A DNA stretch of 64,000 nt, taken from Stenotrophomonas sp. 364 (GTDB lineage: Bacteria; Pseudomonadota; Gammaproteobacteria; Xanthomonadales; Xanthomonadaceae). The first letter of the stretch is position 1, and each line of letters opens with the position of its first letter. Positions 8,006 through 16,084 of this stretch are shown here, one piece after another. Where the stretch lies: positions 1,962,001 through 2,026,000 of the forward strand of contig NZ_CP047135.1 of NCBI RefSeq assembly GCF_009832905.1, read 5' to 3'. Made by a program: the position numbers and the translations under genes. Below the pieces are notes generated by a model. The model ran no database searches and was not told the origin of the DNA. It saw only the letters and a list, made by a program, of their open reading frames with translations.

Positions 8006-10674
8006 TGACGCGCATGCCCATCGTCCGCACGCTGGCGCTATGCGCCGCCGCTGCCTTGGCGAACGTCGGTTACGCCGCCGGACCCCAGCCTTGGCTCGAC
8101 ACCTCGGCCAGCTTTGAAACCCGGGCCGCCGCGCTGGTGGCGAAGATGAGCCTGGAGGAGAAGGCGGCACAGATGCAGAATGCCGCCCCTGCCATCGAGC
8201 GCCTGGGCGTGCCGGCCTACGACTGGTGGAACGAAGGACTGCACGGCGTCGCGCGCGCAGGGCAGGCCACGGTGTTTCCTCAGGCCATCGGGCTCGCGGC
8301 CACGTTCGATGTGCCGTTGATGGGGCAGGTGGCGACCACCATCAGCGACGAAGCGCGCGCCAAGCATCACCAGTTCGTTCGTGAAGGATCGCATGGCCGC
8401 TATCAGGGGCTGACCTACTGGTCGCCGAACATCAATATCTTCCGTGACCCGCGCTGGGGGCGGGGCCAGGAGACCTACGGTGAGGACCCGTACCTCACCG
8501 CACGGATGGGCGTTGCCTTCGTGCAAGGCCTGCAGGGCGACGACCCGGTGTACCGCAAGCTCGACGCCACGGCCAAGCACCTGGCCGTGCACAGCGGCCC
8601 CGAGGCCGACCGTCACCACTTCGACGCCCGCCCGAGCAGGCGCGACCTCTACGACACCTATCTGCCGGCGTTTGAGGCGCTGGTGAAAGAGGGGCAGGTA
8701 GATGCGGTGATGGGCGCCTACAACCGGGTCTACGGCGAGTCCGCCAGCGCCAGCCAGTTCCTGCTGCGCGACGTGCTGCGCCGCGACTGGGGCTTCAAGG
8801 GCTACGTGGTATCTGACTGCTGGGCCATTGTCGACATCTGGAAGCATCACAAGATCGTGCCCACCCGCGAGGCTGCGGCGGCGCTGGCCGTCAAGAACGG
8901 CACCGAGCTGGAGTGCGGCCAGGAATACGCGACGCTGCCGGCGGCCGTGCGGCAGGGCCTGATCAGCGAGGCGGAGATCGATGACGCGGTGACGCGCCTG
9001 TTCACCGCGCGGATGCGGCTGGGCATGTTCGATCCACCCGAGCGCGTGCGCTGGGCGCGGATTCCCGCGTCGGTGAACCAGGCCCACGCACACGATGCGC
9101 TGGCGTTGAAGGCCGCCCAGGAATCGCTGGTGCTGCTGAAGAATGACGGCGTCCTGCCACTGTCACGCAGCCTCAAGCGCATTGCCGTGATCGGTCCCAC
9201 TGCCGATGACACCATGGCACTGCTCGGCAACTACTTCGGCACGCCGGCAGCGCCGGTAACGATCCTGCAGGGGATCCGTGATGCGGCCCAGGGCGTGGAG
9301 GTGCGGTACGCGCGCGGCGTGGACCTGGTCGAAGGGCGCGACGATCCCGGGGCAACGCCGTTGATCGAAGCGGCCTACCTGCGCCCCTCGGCCGATTCCC
9401 CCGAACGTGGCCTGCGCGGTGAGTACTTCCGCACGGCCGATCTCTCCGGGACGCCGGCACTGGTCCGCACCGATGCACAGATCGGCTTCCGTTGGGACCG
9501 CGGTTCACCGACCGACAACCTGCTGGCCCGCGGCGAGGCGGCGCCAGGGCAGGGCATTCCCAACGACGGGTTCAGCATCCGCTGGCGTGGCCAGCTGCTG
9601 CCGCCGGTGTCGGGACGCTACCGGATCGAGGCGGCCGCCGACGACGGCTTCCGCCTCTACGTGGACGGCAAGCGGGTACTGGACCATTGGGCCAACAGCG
9701 ATCGCCTGCGCAGCGATGGTGTGGAGCTGGACCTGCAGGCGGGCCGTGCGTACGACCTGAGGCTGGAGTACTACGATGCCGAGCGCGACGCCGGCGTGCG
9801 CCTGGGCTGGCGCATGCCGGGGGCAAAGCCGCCGTTCGAGGAGGCGGTGGATGCCGCCCGCAGCGCGGATGTGGTGGTGTTCGTCGGTGGGCTGACCGGC
9901 GACGTGGAGGGTGAAGAGATGACGGTCAATTACCCCGGCTTTGCCGGTGGCGACCGCACCGACCTGCGCCTGCCCGCGACGCAGCGCGCCCTGCTGGAAG
10001 CGTTGCACGCCACCGGCAAACCGGTCGTGATGGTGTTGACGGGGGGTTCGGCGTTGGCGGTGGAGTGGGCCCAGGCGAATCTGTCCGCGATTTTGATGAG
10101 CTGGTATCCGGGGCAACGCGGCGGCACGGCCGTGGGCAACGCGCTGTTCGGCGACGTCAACCCGGGCGGCCGGTTGCCGGTGACGTTCTACACCGCGGAC
10201 CAGGCGATGCCCGCGTTCGACGATTACACGATGGAAGGCCGCACCTACCGCTACTTTCGCGGCACACCGCTGTATCCCTTCGGCTATGGGCTGTCCTATA
10301 CCCGGTTCGACTACGGCAGTCTCCGCGCCGATGCGCCCCGGATTGCCGATAACGGCACGCTCAAGCTGCAGGTGGACGTGACCAACACCGGAAAGCGCGC
10401 GGGCGATGAAGTGGTGCAGCTGTATGTGCGACGCCTCGCCGCCGGAGCAGGGGACGCGCAGCAGACCCTGCGTGGCTTCCAGCGCGTTCACCTGGCCCCG
10501 GGCGAGCGTCGCACCGTGGCGTTCAACCTGGACGCGCACCAGGCGCTGCGCGAGTACGACGAAGCGCGCGGTGCCTATCGCGTGCCGCCCGGGGCGTACG
10601 AGGTGCGGATAGGCGGCTCAAGCGCCGATGCCCGCGTGCAGGCCCGCTTCAACGTGGAGGCGAATCGTGACTGA
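8002..10674 (+). CDS. GH3 beta-xylosidase/glucosidase with PA14 insert, exported
   Basis: An 890-residue family 3 hydrolase with signal peptide (LALCAAAALANVGYAAG). The N-terminal barrel carries WWNEGLHGVAR, the substrate-contact segment KHLAVHSGPE, and the nucleophile D272 in YVVSDCWAI; SDC in place of the SDW of glucosidases is typical of xylosidase-like members. A PA14 carbohydrate-binding module is inserted at about residues 470-610 (LRGEYFRTADLSG ... DDGFRLYVDGKRVLDHW). The second GH3 domain follows (GGLTGDVEGEEM, LMSWYPGQRGG), then PFGYGLSYT and a C-terminal fibronectin-III-like domain. It likely acts on xylo-oligosaccharides in the periplasm. It overlaps the previous gene by 4 bp and the following transporter fusion by 8 bp, inside the xylan operon. 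Confidence 0.93.
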   Translation: MMTRMPIVRTLALCAAAALANVGYAAGPQPWLDTSASFETRAAALVAKMSLEEKAAQMQNAAPAIERLGVPAYDWWNEGLHGVARAGQATVFPQAIGLAATFDVPLMGQVATTISDEARAKHHQFVREGSHGRYQGLTYWSPNINIFRDPRWGRGQETYGEDPYLTARMGVAFVQGLQGDDPVYRKLDATAKHLAVHSGPEADRHHFDARPSRRDLYDTYLPAFEALVKEGQVDAVMGAYNRVYGESASASQFLLRDVLRRDWGFKGYVVSDCWAIVDIWKHHKIVPTREAAAALAVKNGTELECGQEYATLPAAVRQGLISEAEIDDAVTRLFTARMRLGMFDPPERVRWARIPASVNQAHAHDALALKAAQESLVLLKNDGVLPLSRSLKRIAVIGPTADDTMALLGNYFGTPAAPVTILQGIRDAAQGVEVRYARGVDLVEGRDDPGATPLIEAAYLRPSADSPERGLRGEYFRTADLSGTPALVRTDAQIGFRWDRGSPTDNLLARGEAAPGQGIPNDGFSIRWRGQLLPPVSGRYRIEAAADDGFRLYVDGKRVLDHWANSDRLRSDGVELDLQAGRAYDLRLEYYDAERDAGVRLGWRMPGAKPPFEEAVDAARSADVVVFVGGLTGDVEGEEMTVNYPGFAGGDRTDLRLPATQRALLEALHATGKPVVMVLTGGSALAVEWAQANLSAILMSWYPGQRGGTAVGNALFGDVNPGGRLPVTFYTADQAMPAFDDYTMEGRTYRYFRGTPLYPFGYGLSYTRFDYGSLRADAPRIADNGTLKLQVDVTNTGKRAGDEVVQLYVRRLAAGAGDAQQTLRGFQRVHLAPGERRTVAFNLDAHQALREYDEARGAYRVPPGAYEVRIGGSSADARVQARFNVEANRD

Positions 10675-13147
10675 TTCGCGATCCGTGGAGACCCCCGAGC
10701 ACACGCTGTCGATCCGGGAGAAGCTGGGCTACAGCCTGGGCGACCTTGCGGCCAACCTGATCTTCCAGACGCTGATCACCTACCTGGCCTTCTTCTATAC
10801 CGATGTGTACCGGTTACCGCCCGCCACGGCGGCCACGATCATTTTCGTGATCGGTCTGCTGGGCGCGTTTGTCTTCACGCCGCTGATCGGCATCGCGGCC
10901 GACCGCACCGCCACCCGATGGGGAAAGTTCCGGCCCTGGATCCTGTGGACGGCGATCCCGTTCGGCGTGTTGTCGCTCCTCGCGTTCAGTACGCCGGACC
11001 TCGGTGAGCACGGCAAGGTCGTCTACGCCCTGACCACCTATGGCCTGCTGATGCTGGTGTATGCGGCCAACAACCTGCCGTATTCCGCGCTCAGCGGGGT
11101 GCTGACCGGCAGCATGGCCCAGCGCAACAGCCTCTCGGCCTACCGCTTCGTGGCGGTCATGATTGCGCAGTTCATCATCCAGGTACTGCTGTTGCCGCTG
11201 GTGCTGATCCTGGGCGACGGCGATCGCGTGCAGGGCTTCGAGCGGGTGATGACCCTCTTTGCCGTAGTGGGAACCCTGTTCTTTCTGATCACCTTTGCCA
11301 CCACGCGCGAGCGCATCGTGCCCGCCAGGGAGCAGACGGGCGGGGTGCTGCAGGATCTGACCGACCTGCTGCACAACCGGCCGTGGAAAGTGATGCTGGC
11401 CCTCACCGTGCTGGTCTTCATCAACCTGGCCCTCAAGGGCGGCACGTACATCTACTACTTCCAGTACTACATGAGCGAAGCCGCATTGGCGGGCTTCCTC
11501 GACACGTCCGGCTTCAACCACTTCATCGGAGGATTGAACGCGACGCTCAATGGATGGGGTCTGTCCGGCTTCACCTGGCCGGAGGATCCGGCGACCTCTG
11601 CGTTCAGCCTGTTCAACGCCTGCGGCATCCTGTGCATGATCCTGGGCATTGGCGTGTCCCGCCATCTCGCCGATCGCTTCGGCAAGCGCAGTGTCTTTGG
11701 CGGCGCGCTGTTGGTGTCCACCCTGTTTCTGCTTGCGTTCTACTTCCTCCCGCCTACGGCGGTTGCCGTGGGCTTTGCGGCCTTCATGCTGCACGGGTTC
11801 TTCTACGGCATCACCATCCCGCTGCTGTGGGCGATGATCGCCGACGTCGCCGATTACTCCGAGTGGAAGAACCACCGCCGCGCCACCGCGATCATCTTTT
11901 CGGCGATGTTGTGTGGCCTGAAGATCGGCCTGAGCATCGGCGGCGCACTGGTCGCCGGCATTCTGGCGCACCACGGCTACCAGGCGGGCGCGGAACAGCA
12001 ACCCCAGGCCGTGGTGGACGGCATCCGCCTGACCGTGAGTGTGTACTGCTCCCTGCCGTTCCTGCTCGCGGTCGTGCTGCTCCTGCTCTATGAGATCGAC
12101 AAGAAGATGGAAGCCCGCATCGAGCAGGACCTGCATGCGCGCCGGCAGGGCGGCACCGGGCATCACCTCACGGCACACGCGATCTCCCCGCCGCTGGTGA
12201 CCCACATCTACACGGCCGATCCGTCGGCCCATGTGTTCGAGGGGCGCCTGTACATCTACCCGTCGCACGACATCGACAGCGGCGCACCCTTCGACGATGA
12301 GGGCGGTCACTTCGGCATGGAGGACTACCACGTACTGCGGATGGACACGCCCGACGGCGAGACCACCGACTGCGGCGTGGCGCTGCATGTCCGCGACGTG
12401 CCGTGGGCCGCACAGCAGATGTGGGCGCCCGACGCGGCCAGCCGGGACGGACGCTATTACCTCTATTTTCCGGCCAAGGACAGGCAGGGTATGTTCCGCA
12501 TCGGCGTAGCCGCGTCACATCGCCCGGAGGGTCCGTTCACCCCCGAACCCGCGCCCATGGAGGGGACGTACTCGATCGATCCTGCCGTGTACGAGGACGA
12601 CGACGGCACGCACTACCTCTATTTCGGCGGCATCTGGGGTGGTCAGCTGCAGAAGTATCGGGACAACCGTTACGACGCAGCGCACGAAGAGCCGACCGGA
12701 GACGCGCCTGCACTCGGCCCGCGGGTTGGCCGGCTGGATGCCAGCATGACCCGCCTTGCCGAACCCACGCGCGAGATCATCATCCTGGACGAGCACGGGC
12801 AGCCGTTGCGCGCCGACGACCACGCGCGCCGGTTCTTCGAGGGACCGTGGCTGCACAAATACCAGGGGCGCTATTACCTGTCGTACTCCACGGGTGACAC
12901 CCATCTGCTCTGCTATGCCATCGGCGACAGCCCGTACGGACCGTTCACCTATGGCGGCGTGATCCTCACGCCCGTGGTGGGTTGGACCACGCACCACTCC
13001 ATCTGCGCCTTCGAAGGGCAGTGGTACCTGTTCTACCATGACGCCGTGTTGTCCGGCGGGGTGACCCACCTGCGCTCGGTCAAGTGCACACCGCTGCACA
13101 TGAACGCGGACGGCAGCATCCGGACGATTGATCCCTATGGCGCTTGA
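10667..13147 (+). CDS. GPH-family sugar:cation symporter fused to a GH43 hydrolase
   Basis: One open frame of 826 residues joins two proteins that are normally separate. Residues ~25-480 are a 12-helix glycoside-pentoside-hexuronide symporter (KLGYSLGDLAANLIFQ at the start, FRPWILWTAIPFG, YSEWKNHRRATAI). Residues ~505-826 are a complete GH43 catalytic domain: base D518 in YTADPSAHVF, D638 in YSIDPAVYEDDDG and acid E725 in FFEGPWLHKY. The linker (about residues 480-507) is short and Arg/Gly/His-rich, and holds no ATG. The start is the GTG at 10667, preceded by GTGGAGG. In GPH carriers the C-terminus is cytoplasmic and the GH43 part has no signal peptide, so the hydrolase would act on sugars as they enter the cell. 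A GTG at 12196 is the only plausible separate start for the hydrolase. A lost stop codon cannot be excluded. Confidence 0.88.
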   Translation: MTDSRSVETPEHTLSIREKLGYSLGDLAANLIFQTLITYLAFFYTDVYRLPPATAATIIFVIGLLGAFVFTPLIGIAADRTATRWGKFRPWILWTAIPFGVLSLLAFSTPDLGEHGKVVYALTTYGLLMLVYAANNLPYSALSGVLTGSMAQRNSLSAYRFVAVMIAQFIIQVLLLPLVLILGDGDRVQGFERVMTLFAVVGTLFFLITFATTRERIVPAREQTGGVLQDLTDLLHNRPWKVMLALTVLVFINLALKGGTYIYYFQYYMSEAALAGFLDTSGFNHFIGGLNATLNGWGLSGFTWPEDPATSAFSLFNACGILCMILGIGVSRHLADRFGKRSVFGGALLVSTLFLLAFYFLPPTAVAVGFAAFMLHGFFYGITIPLLWAMIADVADYSEWKNHRRATAIIFSAMLCGLKIGLSIGGALVAGILAHHGYQAGAEQQPQAVVDGIRLTVSVYCSLPFLLAVVLLLLYEIDKKMEARIEQDLHARRQGGTGHHLTAHAISPPLVTHIYTADPSAHVFEGRLYIYPSHDIDSGAPFDDEGGHFGMEDYHVLRMDTPDGETTDCGVALHVRDVPWAAQQMWAPDAASRDGRYYLYFPAKDRQGMFRIGVAASHRPEGPFTPEPAPMEGTYSIDPAVYEDDDGTHYLYFGGIWGGQLQKYRDNRYDAAHEEPTGDAPALGPRVGRLDASMTRLAEPTREIIILDEHGQPLRADDHARRFFEGPWLHKYQGRYYLSYSTGDTHLLCYAIGDSPYGPFTYGGVILTPVVGWTTHHSICAFEGQWYLFYHDAVLSGGVTHLRSVKCTPLHMNADGSIRTIDPYGA

Positions 13148-13991
13148 AACGGCCTCACCCAGGGACGATGCGCAGGCGCCGCTGCCTGCCGGCCGCCTTT
13201 ACTGGTTGCGTGCAGGCAAGCTGGAGGTCGCGCTCGCCCCGGAAGCCGGTGGGCGCATTGCCCATCTGCGCTACGACGGCGTGGAGTGGCTGGTGGGCGA
13301 ACACGAGGGTAGTGCGGCTGCCATCGGCTGGGGGTGCTACCCGATGGTGCCATGGGCGGGACGCATTCGGCAGGGACGCTTTGTCTTTGACGGCAGGGCA
13401 ATGGAGTTGCCTGCGAACTTTGGGGCGCACGCTATCCACGGGGTCGGTTTTACGCGGCCCTGGCACATCGAGAGCATCGGCGCGGAGGCGGTGACGTTGT
13501 CGCTGGCGCTGCCCAAGGACGCTTACTGGCCCTTCGGCGGCAGTGCGACGCAGAGCATCCACGTACGGCCGGATCGCCTGGACCTGCACCTCTCCGTCCA
13601 GGCTGGCGACCACGCAATGCCCGCCGTGCTCGGCTTTCATCCCTGGTTCCGCAAGCCGGATCAGGTGCTGTTCTCGCCCAGTGCGATGTATCCACGGGAC
13701 GGGGAGGGCATTGCCATGTTGCCTTGCGTCAGCCCCGCGCCCGGACCTTGGGATGACTGTTTCATCAATCAAGCCGAGGTGTCGCTGGTGTCTGGCACCC
13801 AGCGCCTGCGGCTGTGGGCGGATACGGATCACTGGGTGCTGTATGACGGTGCTGGACACGCGACGTGCGTGGAGCCTCAGACCGGTCCGCCGGATGGGTT
13901 TACCCTGGCGCCGCGGCGGCTGGTGCCAGGCCAGAAGATGGAGGTGACATTCACGCTGAGGTGGGAGAAGGATGGGACTGCGCAGCGATAG
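13137..13991 (+). CDS. Aldose 1-epimerase family protein
   Basis: A 284-residue galactose-mutarotase-like protein starting at the ATG at 13137, inside the end of the preceding fusion gene (11-bp overlap); a TTG at 13128 is also in frame. Landmarks are AEAGGRIAHLRYDG-like entry (EAGGRIAHLRYDG), PMVPWAGRIRQGRF, ANFGAHAIHGVGF with the catalytic-type His, LGFHPWFRKP and VEPQTGPPDGF with the conserved Glu. These enzymes interconvert alpha and beta anomers, which would help metabolise the retained or inverted sugars released by the GH43 and GH3 enzymes of this operon. It is the last gene of the operon; about 240 bp of sequence without a recognised gene follow. Confidence 0.9.
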   Translation: MALETASPRDDAQAPLPAGRLYWLRAGKLEVALAPEAGGRIAHLRYDGVEWLVGEHEGSAAAIGWGCYPMVPWAGRIRQGRFVFDGRAMELPANFGAHAIHGVGFTRPWHIESIGAEAVTLSLALPKDAYWPFGGSATQSIHVRPDRLDLHLSVQAGDHAMPAVLGFHPWFRKPDQVLFSPSAMYPRDGEGIAMLPCVSPAPGPWDDCFINQAEVSLVSGTQRLRLWADTDHWVLYDGAGHATCVEPQTGPPDGFTLAPRRLVPGQKMEVTFTLRWEKDGTAQR

Positions 13992-14233
13992 CACCGCGAT
14001 GAAGTGGGTATCACCGGCACCCGTCGCAGCAGCGTCGCGTCCACCCTATAGGTAAGCGCATATGCGCCGCTGGACCCGGCGACACGCTCGATGCGTATGC
14101 CATCGAAATCAAGCGGCAGGAATGCGATTCAGTGAACCCGCAGTGATGCACGTCGTCCAGGAATTCACGGCCTGGAAACTGCACGACGGCGACTCTTTAC
14201 CGACCCCCGTTTTGAAGTGAAGAGTCCTTTCCC

Positions 14234-15625
14234 ATGCCCAACAGCCATCTCACCACGGTAAATCCGCTGACCGAAGAAGTGGTCGCCACCTATTCCTACA
14301 TGTCTGACGCCGAAGCCGCTGCCGTCGTCAAGGCGAGCCATGAAGCCTTTACGCAATGGCGTCTCCGCAGTCTCGATGAGCGAGCAAAGGTGATTGCCGG
14401 CATTGCCAAGGCACTTCGCGAGCGGAAGGAGGAGTTCGCACAGCTGATGACCGACGAGGTCGGCAAGCTCATTGAAGACAGCCGCACTGAAATCGAGCTG
14501 TGTGCCAGCATCTGTGACTACACCGCCAAGCAGGGCCCTGTCGTTCTGGCTGATGAGGAGCGGGATGTGGAGGGCGCCACGGGCGTCGTCACCCACGCGC
14601 CGATCGGTGTGGTGTACGGCATCCAGCCCTGGAACTTCCCGGCCTACCAGGCGATCCGCTACTCCATCGCCAGCCTGATGGCCGGCAATGGCGTGCTGCT
14701 CAAACACGCCGAGAGCTGCACCGGCAGTGGGTTGCTGCTGCGTGACATCTACGAAAGTGCCGGGCTGCCCAAAGGGCTGTTTGGCGTACTGTTGATCAGC
14801 CACGACCAGTCCAATGCCATCGTGGAAAACGATCTGGTGCGCGCGGTGACACTGACCGGGAGCGAAGCGGCAGGGCGTACCGTGGCCGCGAAGGCGGGGG
14901 CAGCCCTCAAGAAGACGGTGCTTGAGCTGGGCTCCAACGATGCTTATCTGGTGCTGGACGATGCCGACCTGGATCTGGCCGTGGCGACCTGCGTCAAAGG
15001 CCGCCTGTTCAACAACGGGCAGACCTGCGTCAACGCCAAGCGCTTTATCGTGACAAAGAAGAACTACGAGGCCTTCGTCAGCGCCTATGCCAAGGCGTTC
15101 GTGGCGATCCGGATGGGCGACCCGAACGCCGACGACACCCAGCTCGGCCCCATGGTCTCCAAGGCGCAGCGTGACAAGCTGCACGAACAAGTGACCAAGA
15201 GCGTGGAGCAGGGCGCACGCCTGGTGGTTGGCGGTGAGGTGCCAGACCGCACCGGCTGGTTCTACCCCGCCACGGTGCTGGCGGATGTGGCACCGGGCCA
15301 GGTGGCCTACGAGGATGAGCTGTTCGGTCCTGCGGCGGCCATCATCCGCGCCGAGGACGATGAAGATGCGCTGCGCATCGCCAACGACAGCCGCTACGGC
15401 TTGGGTGGGGGCATCTTCAGCCGAGACGTCCAGCGCGCCCGGGAACTGGCGAGCACGTACTTCGACACCGGCATGGTGTTCATCAACACCTTCGACGTGG
15501 CGTCCCCCGCGCTTCCCTTCGGGGGTGTGAAGGCCTCCGGCTATGGGCGTGAGCACGGTCCCGAGGGGCTGAAGGAGTTTGTCAACGTCAAGTCCATCAA
15601 GATTCCCGCTGTCGTATCGGGTTGA
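14234..15625 (+). CDS. NAD(P)-dependent aldehyde dehydrogenase, succinate-semialdehyde dehydrogenase-like
   Basis: A 463-residue aldehyde dehydrogenase resembling the Sad/YneI type of succinate-semialdehyde dehydrogenases in length and motifs. The oxyanion-hole Asn is in GIQPWNFPAY. The nucleotide-binding loop is TLTGSEAAG. The general-base Glu is in LELGSND near residue 232, and the catalytic C265 is in NNGQTCVNAKRF. The C-terminus keeps the oligomerisation segment LPFGGVKASGYGREHG. It stands alone, after the xylan operon and before the convergent cyclic-glucan synthase, so its substrate is uncertain. The ATG at 14234 is preceded by a weak ribosome site (AAGAG). Confidence 0.92.
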   Translation: MPNSHLTTVNPLTEEVVATYSYMSDAEAAAVVKASHEAFTQWRLRSLDERAKVIAGIAKALRERKEEFAQLMTDEVGKLIEDSRTEIELCASICDYTAKQGPVVLADEERDVEGATGVVTHAPIGVVYGIQPWNFPAYQAIRYSIASLMAGNGVLLKHAESCTGSGLLLRDIYESAGLPKGLFGVLLISHDQSNAIVENDLVRAVTLTGSEAAGRTVAAKAGAALKKTVLELGSNDAYLVLDDADLDLAVATCVKGRLFNNGQTCVNAKRFIVTKKNYEAFVSAYAKAFVAIRMGDPNADDTQLGPMVSKAQRDKLHEQVTKSVEQGARLVVGGEVPDRTGWFYPATVLADVAPGQVAYEDELFGPAAAIIRAEDDEDALRIANDSRYGLGGGIFSRDVQRARELASTYFDTGMVFINTFDVASPALPFGGVKASGYGREHGPEGLKEFVNVKSIKIPAVVSG

Positions 15626-15823
15626 TCCGCGCCCGGCGGTTGGCGAGGCCACGTTGCGCACGCGCCTGGCCACGGATGGCCGGCGCAGACGACGCGAGGC
15701 CGTCGCCCAGCGCCAACCCCGCACACTGCTGGTCGGGACGGTTCCCAGCGACACCGGCTGAACCGGCTGCACACGCACGTGAAGTACAGCTTCTGATCTT
15801 GAGCCGGCACGGGCACTCCGCTA

Positions 15824-16084
15824 TCACGCTCCCGGCGTCCCCGGCGGCGGGGTGTCGCCGCGTTCGAACCAGGACGGGAGTTCCAGCGCATGGCGTTCGA
15901 GCATGGCCTGGATGCACGCACACGCATGGTCCCTTTCCGCGTTCGCGCATTGGTCGAGAATCTCGCCAGCCAGCTGTTCAAACTGTGTCCAGAATTGCGC
16001 TGGGTGGCGCACGCGCGCCACCCAGTGGTCCAGCTTGTCGGCCAGCGCATCAAGTTGCACCTGTATCTCGGGACGAACGTTCAT
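15824..16084 (-). CDS. Small hypothetical protein coupled to the cyclic glucan synthase gene
   Basis: An 86-residue, mostly alpha-helical, acidic protein with no signal peptide or membrane segment. It has three Cys residues in its middle (ILDQCANAERDHACAC). Its ATG overlaps the stop codon of the 8.7-kb glucan synthase gene (ATGA), so it is probably translated in tandem with it. I do not recognise the family. The coupling suggests a small accessory factor for the synthase, but this is inference only. Confidence 0.6.
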   Translation of the reverse strand: MNVRPEIQVQLDALADKLDHWVARVRHPAQFWTQFEQLAGEILDQCANAERDHACACIQAMLERHALELPSWFERGDTPPPGTPGA

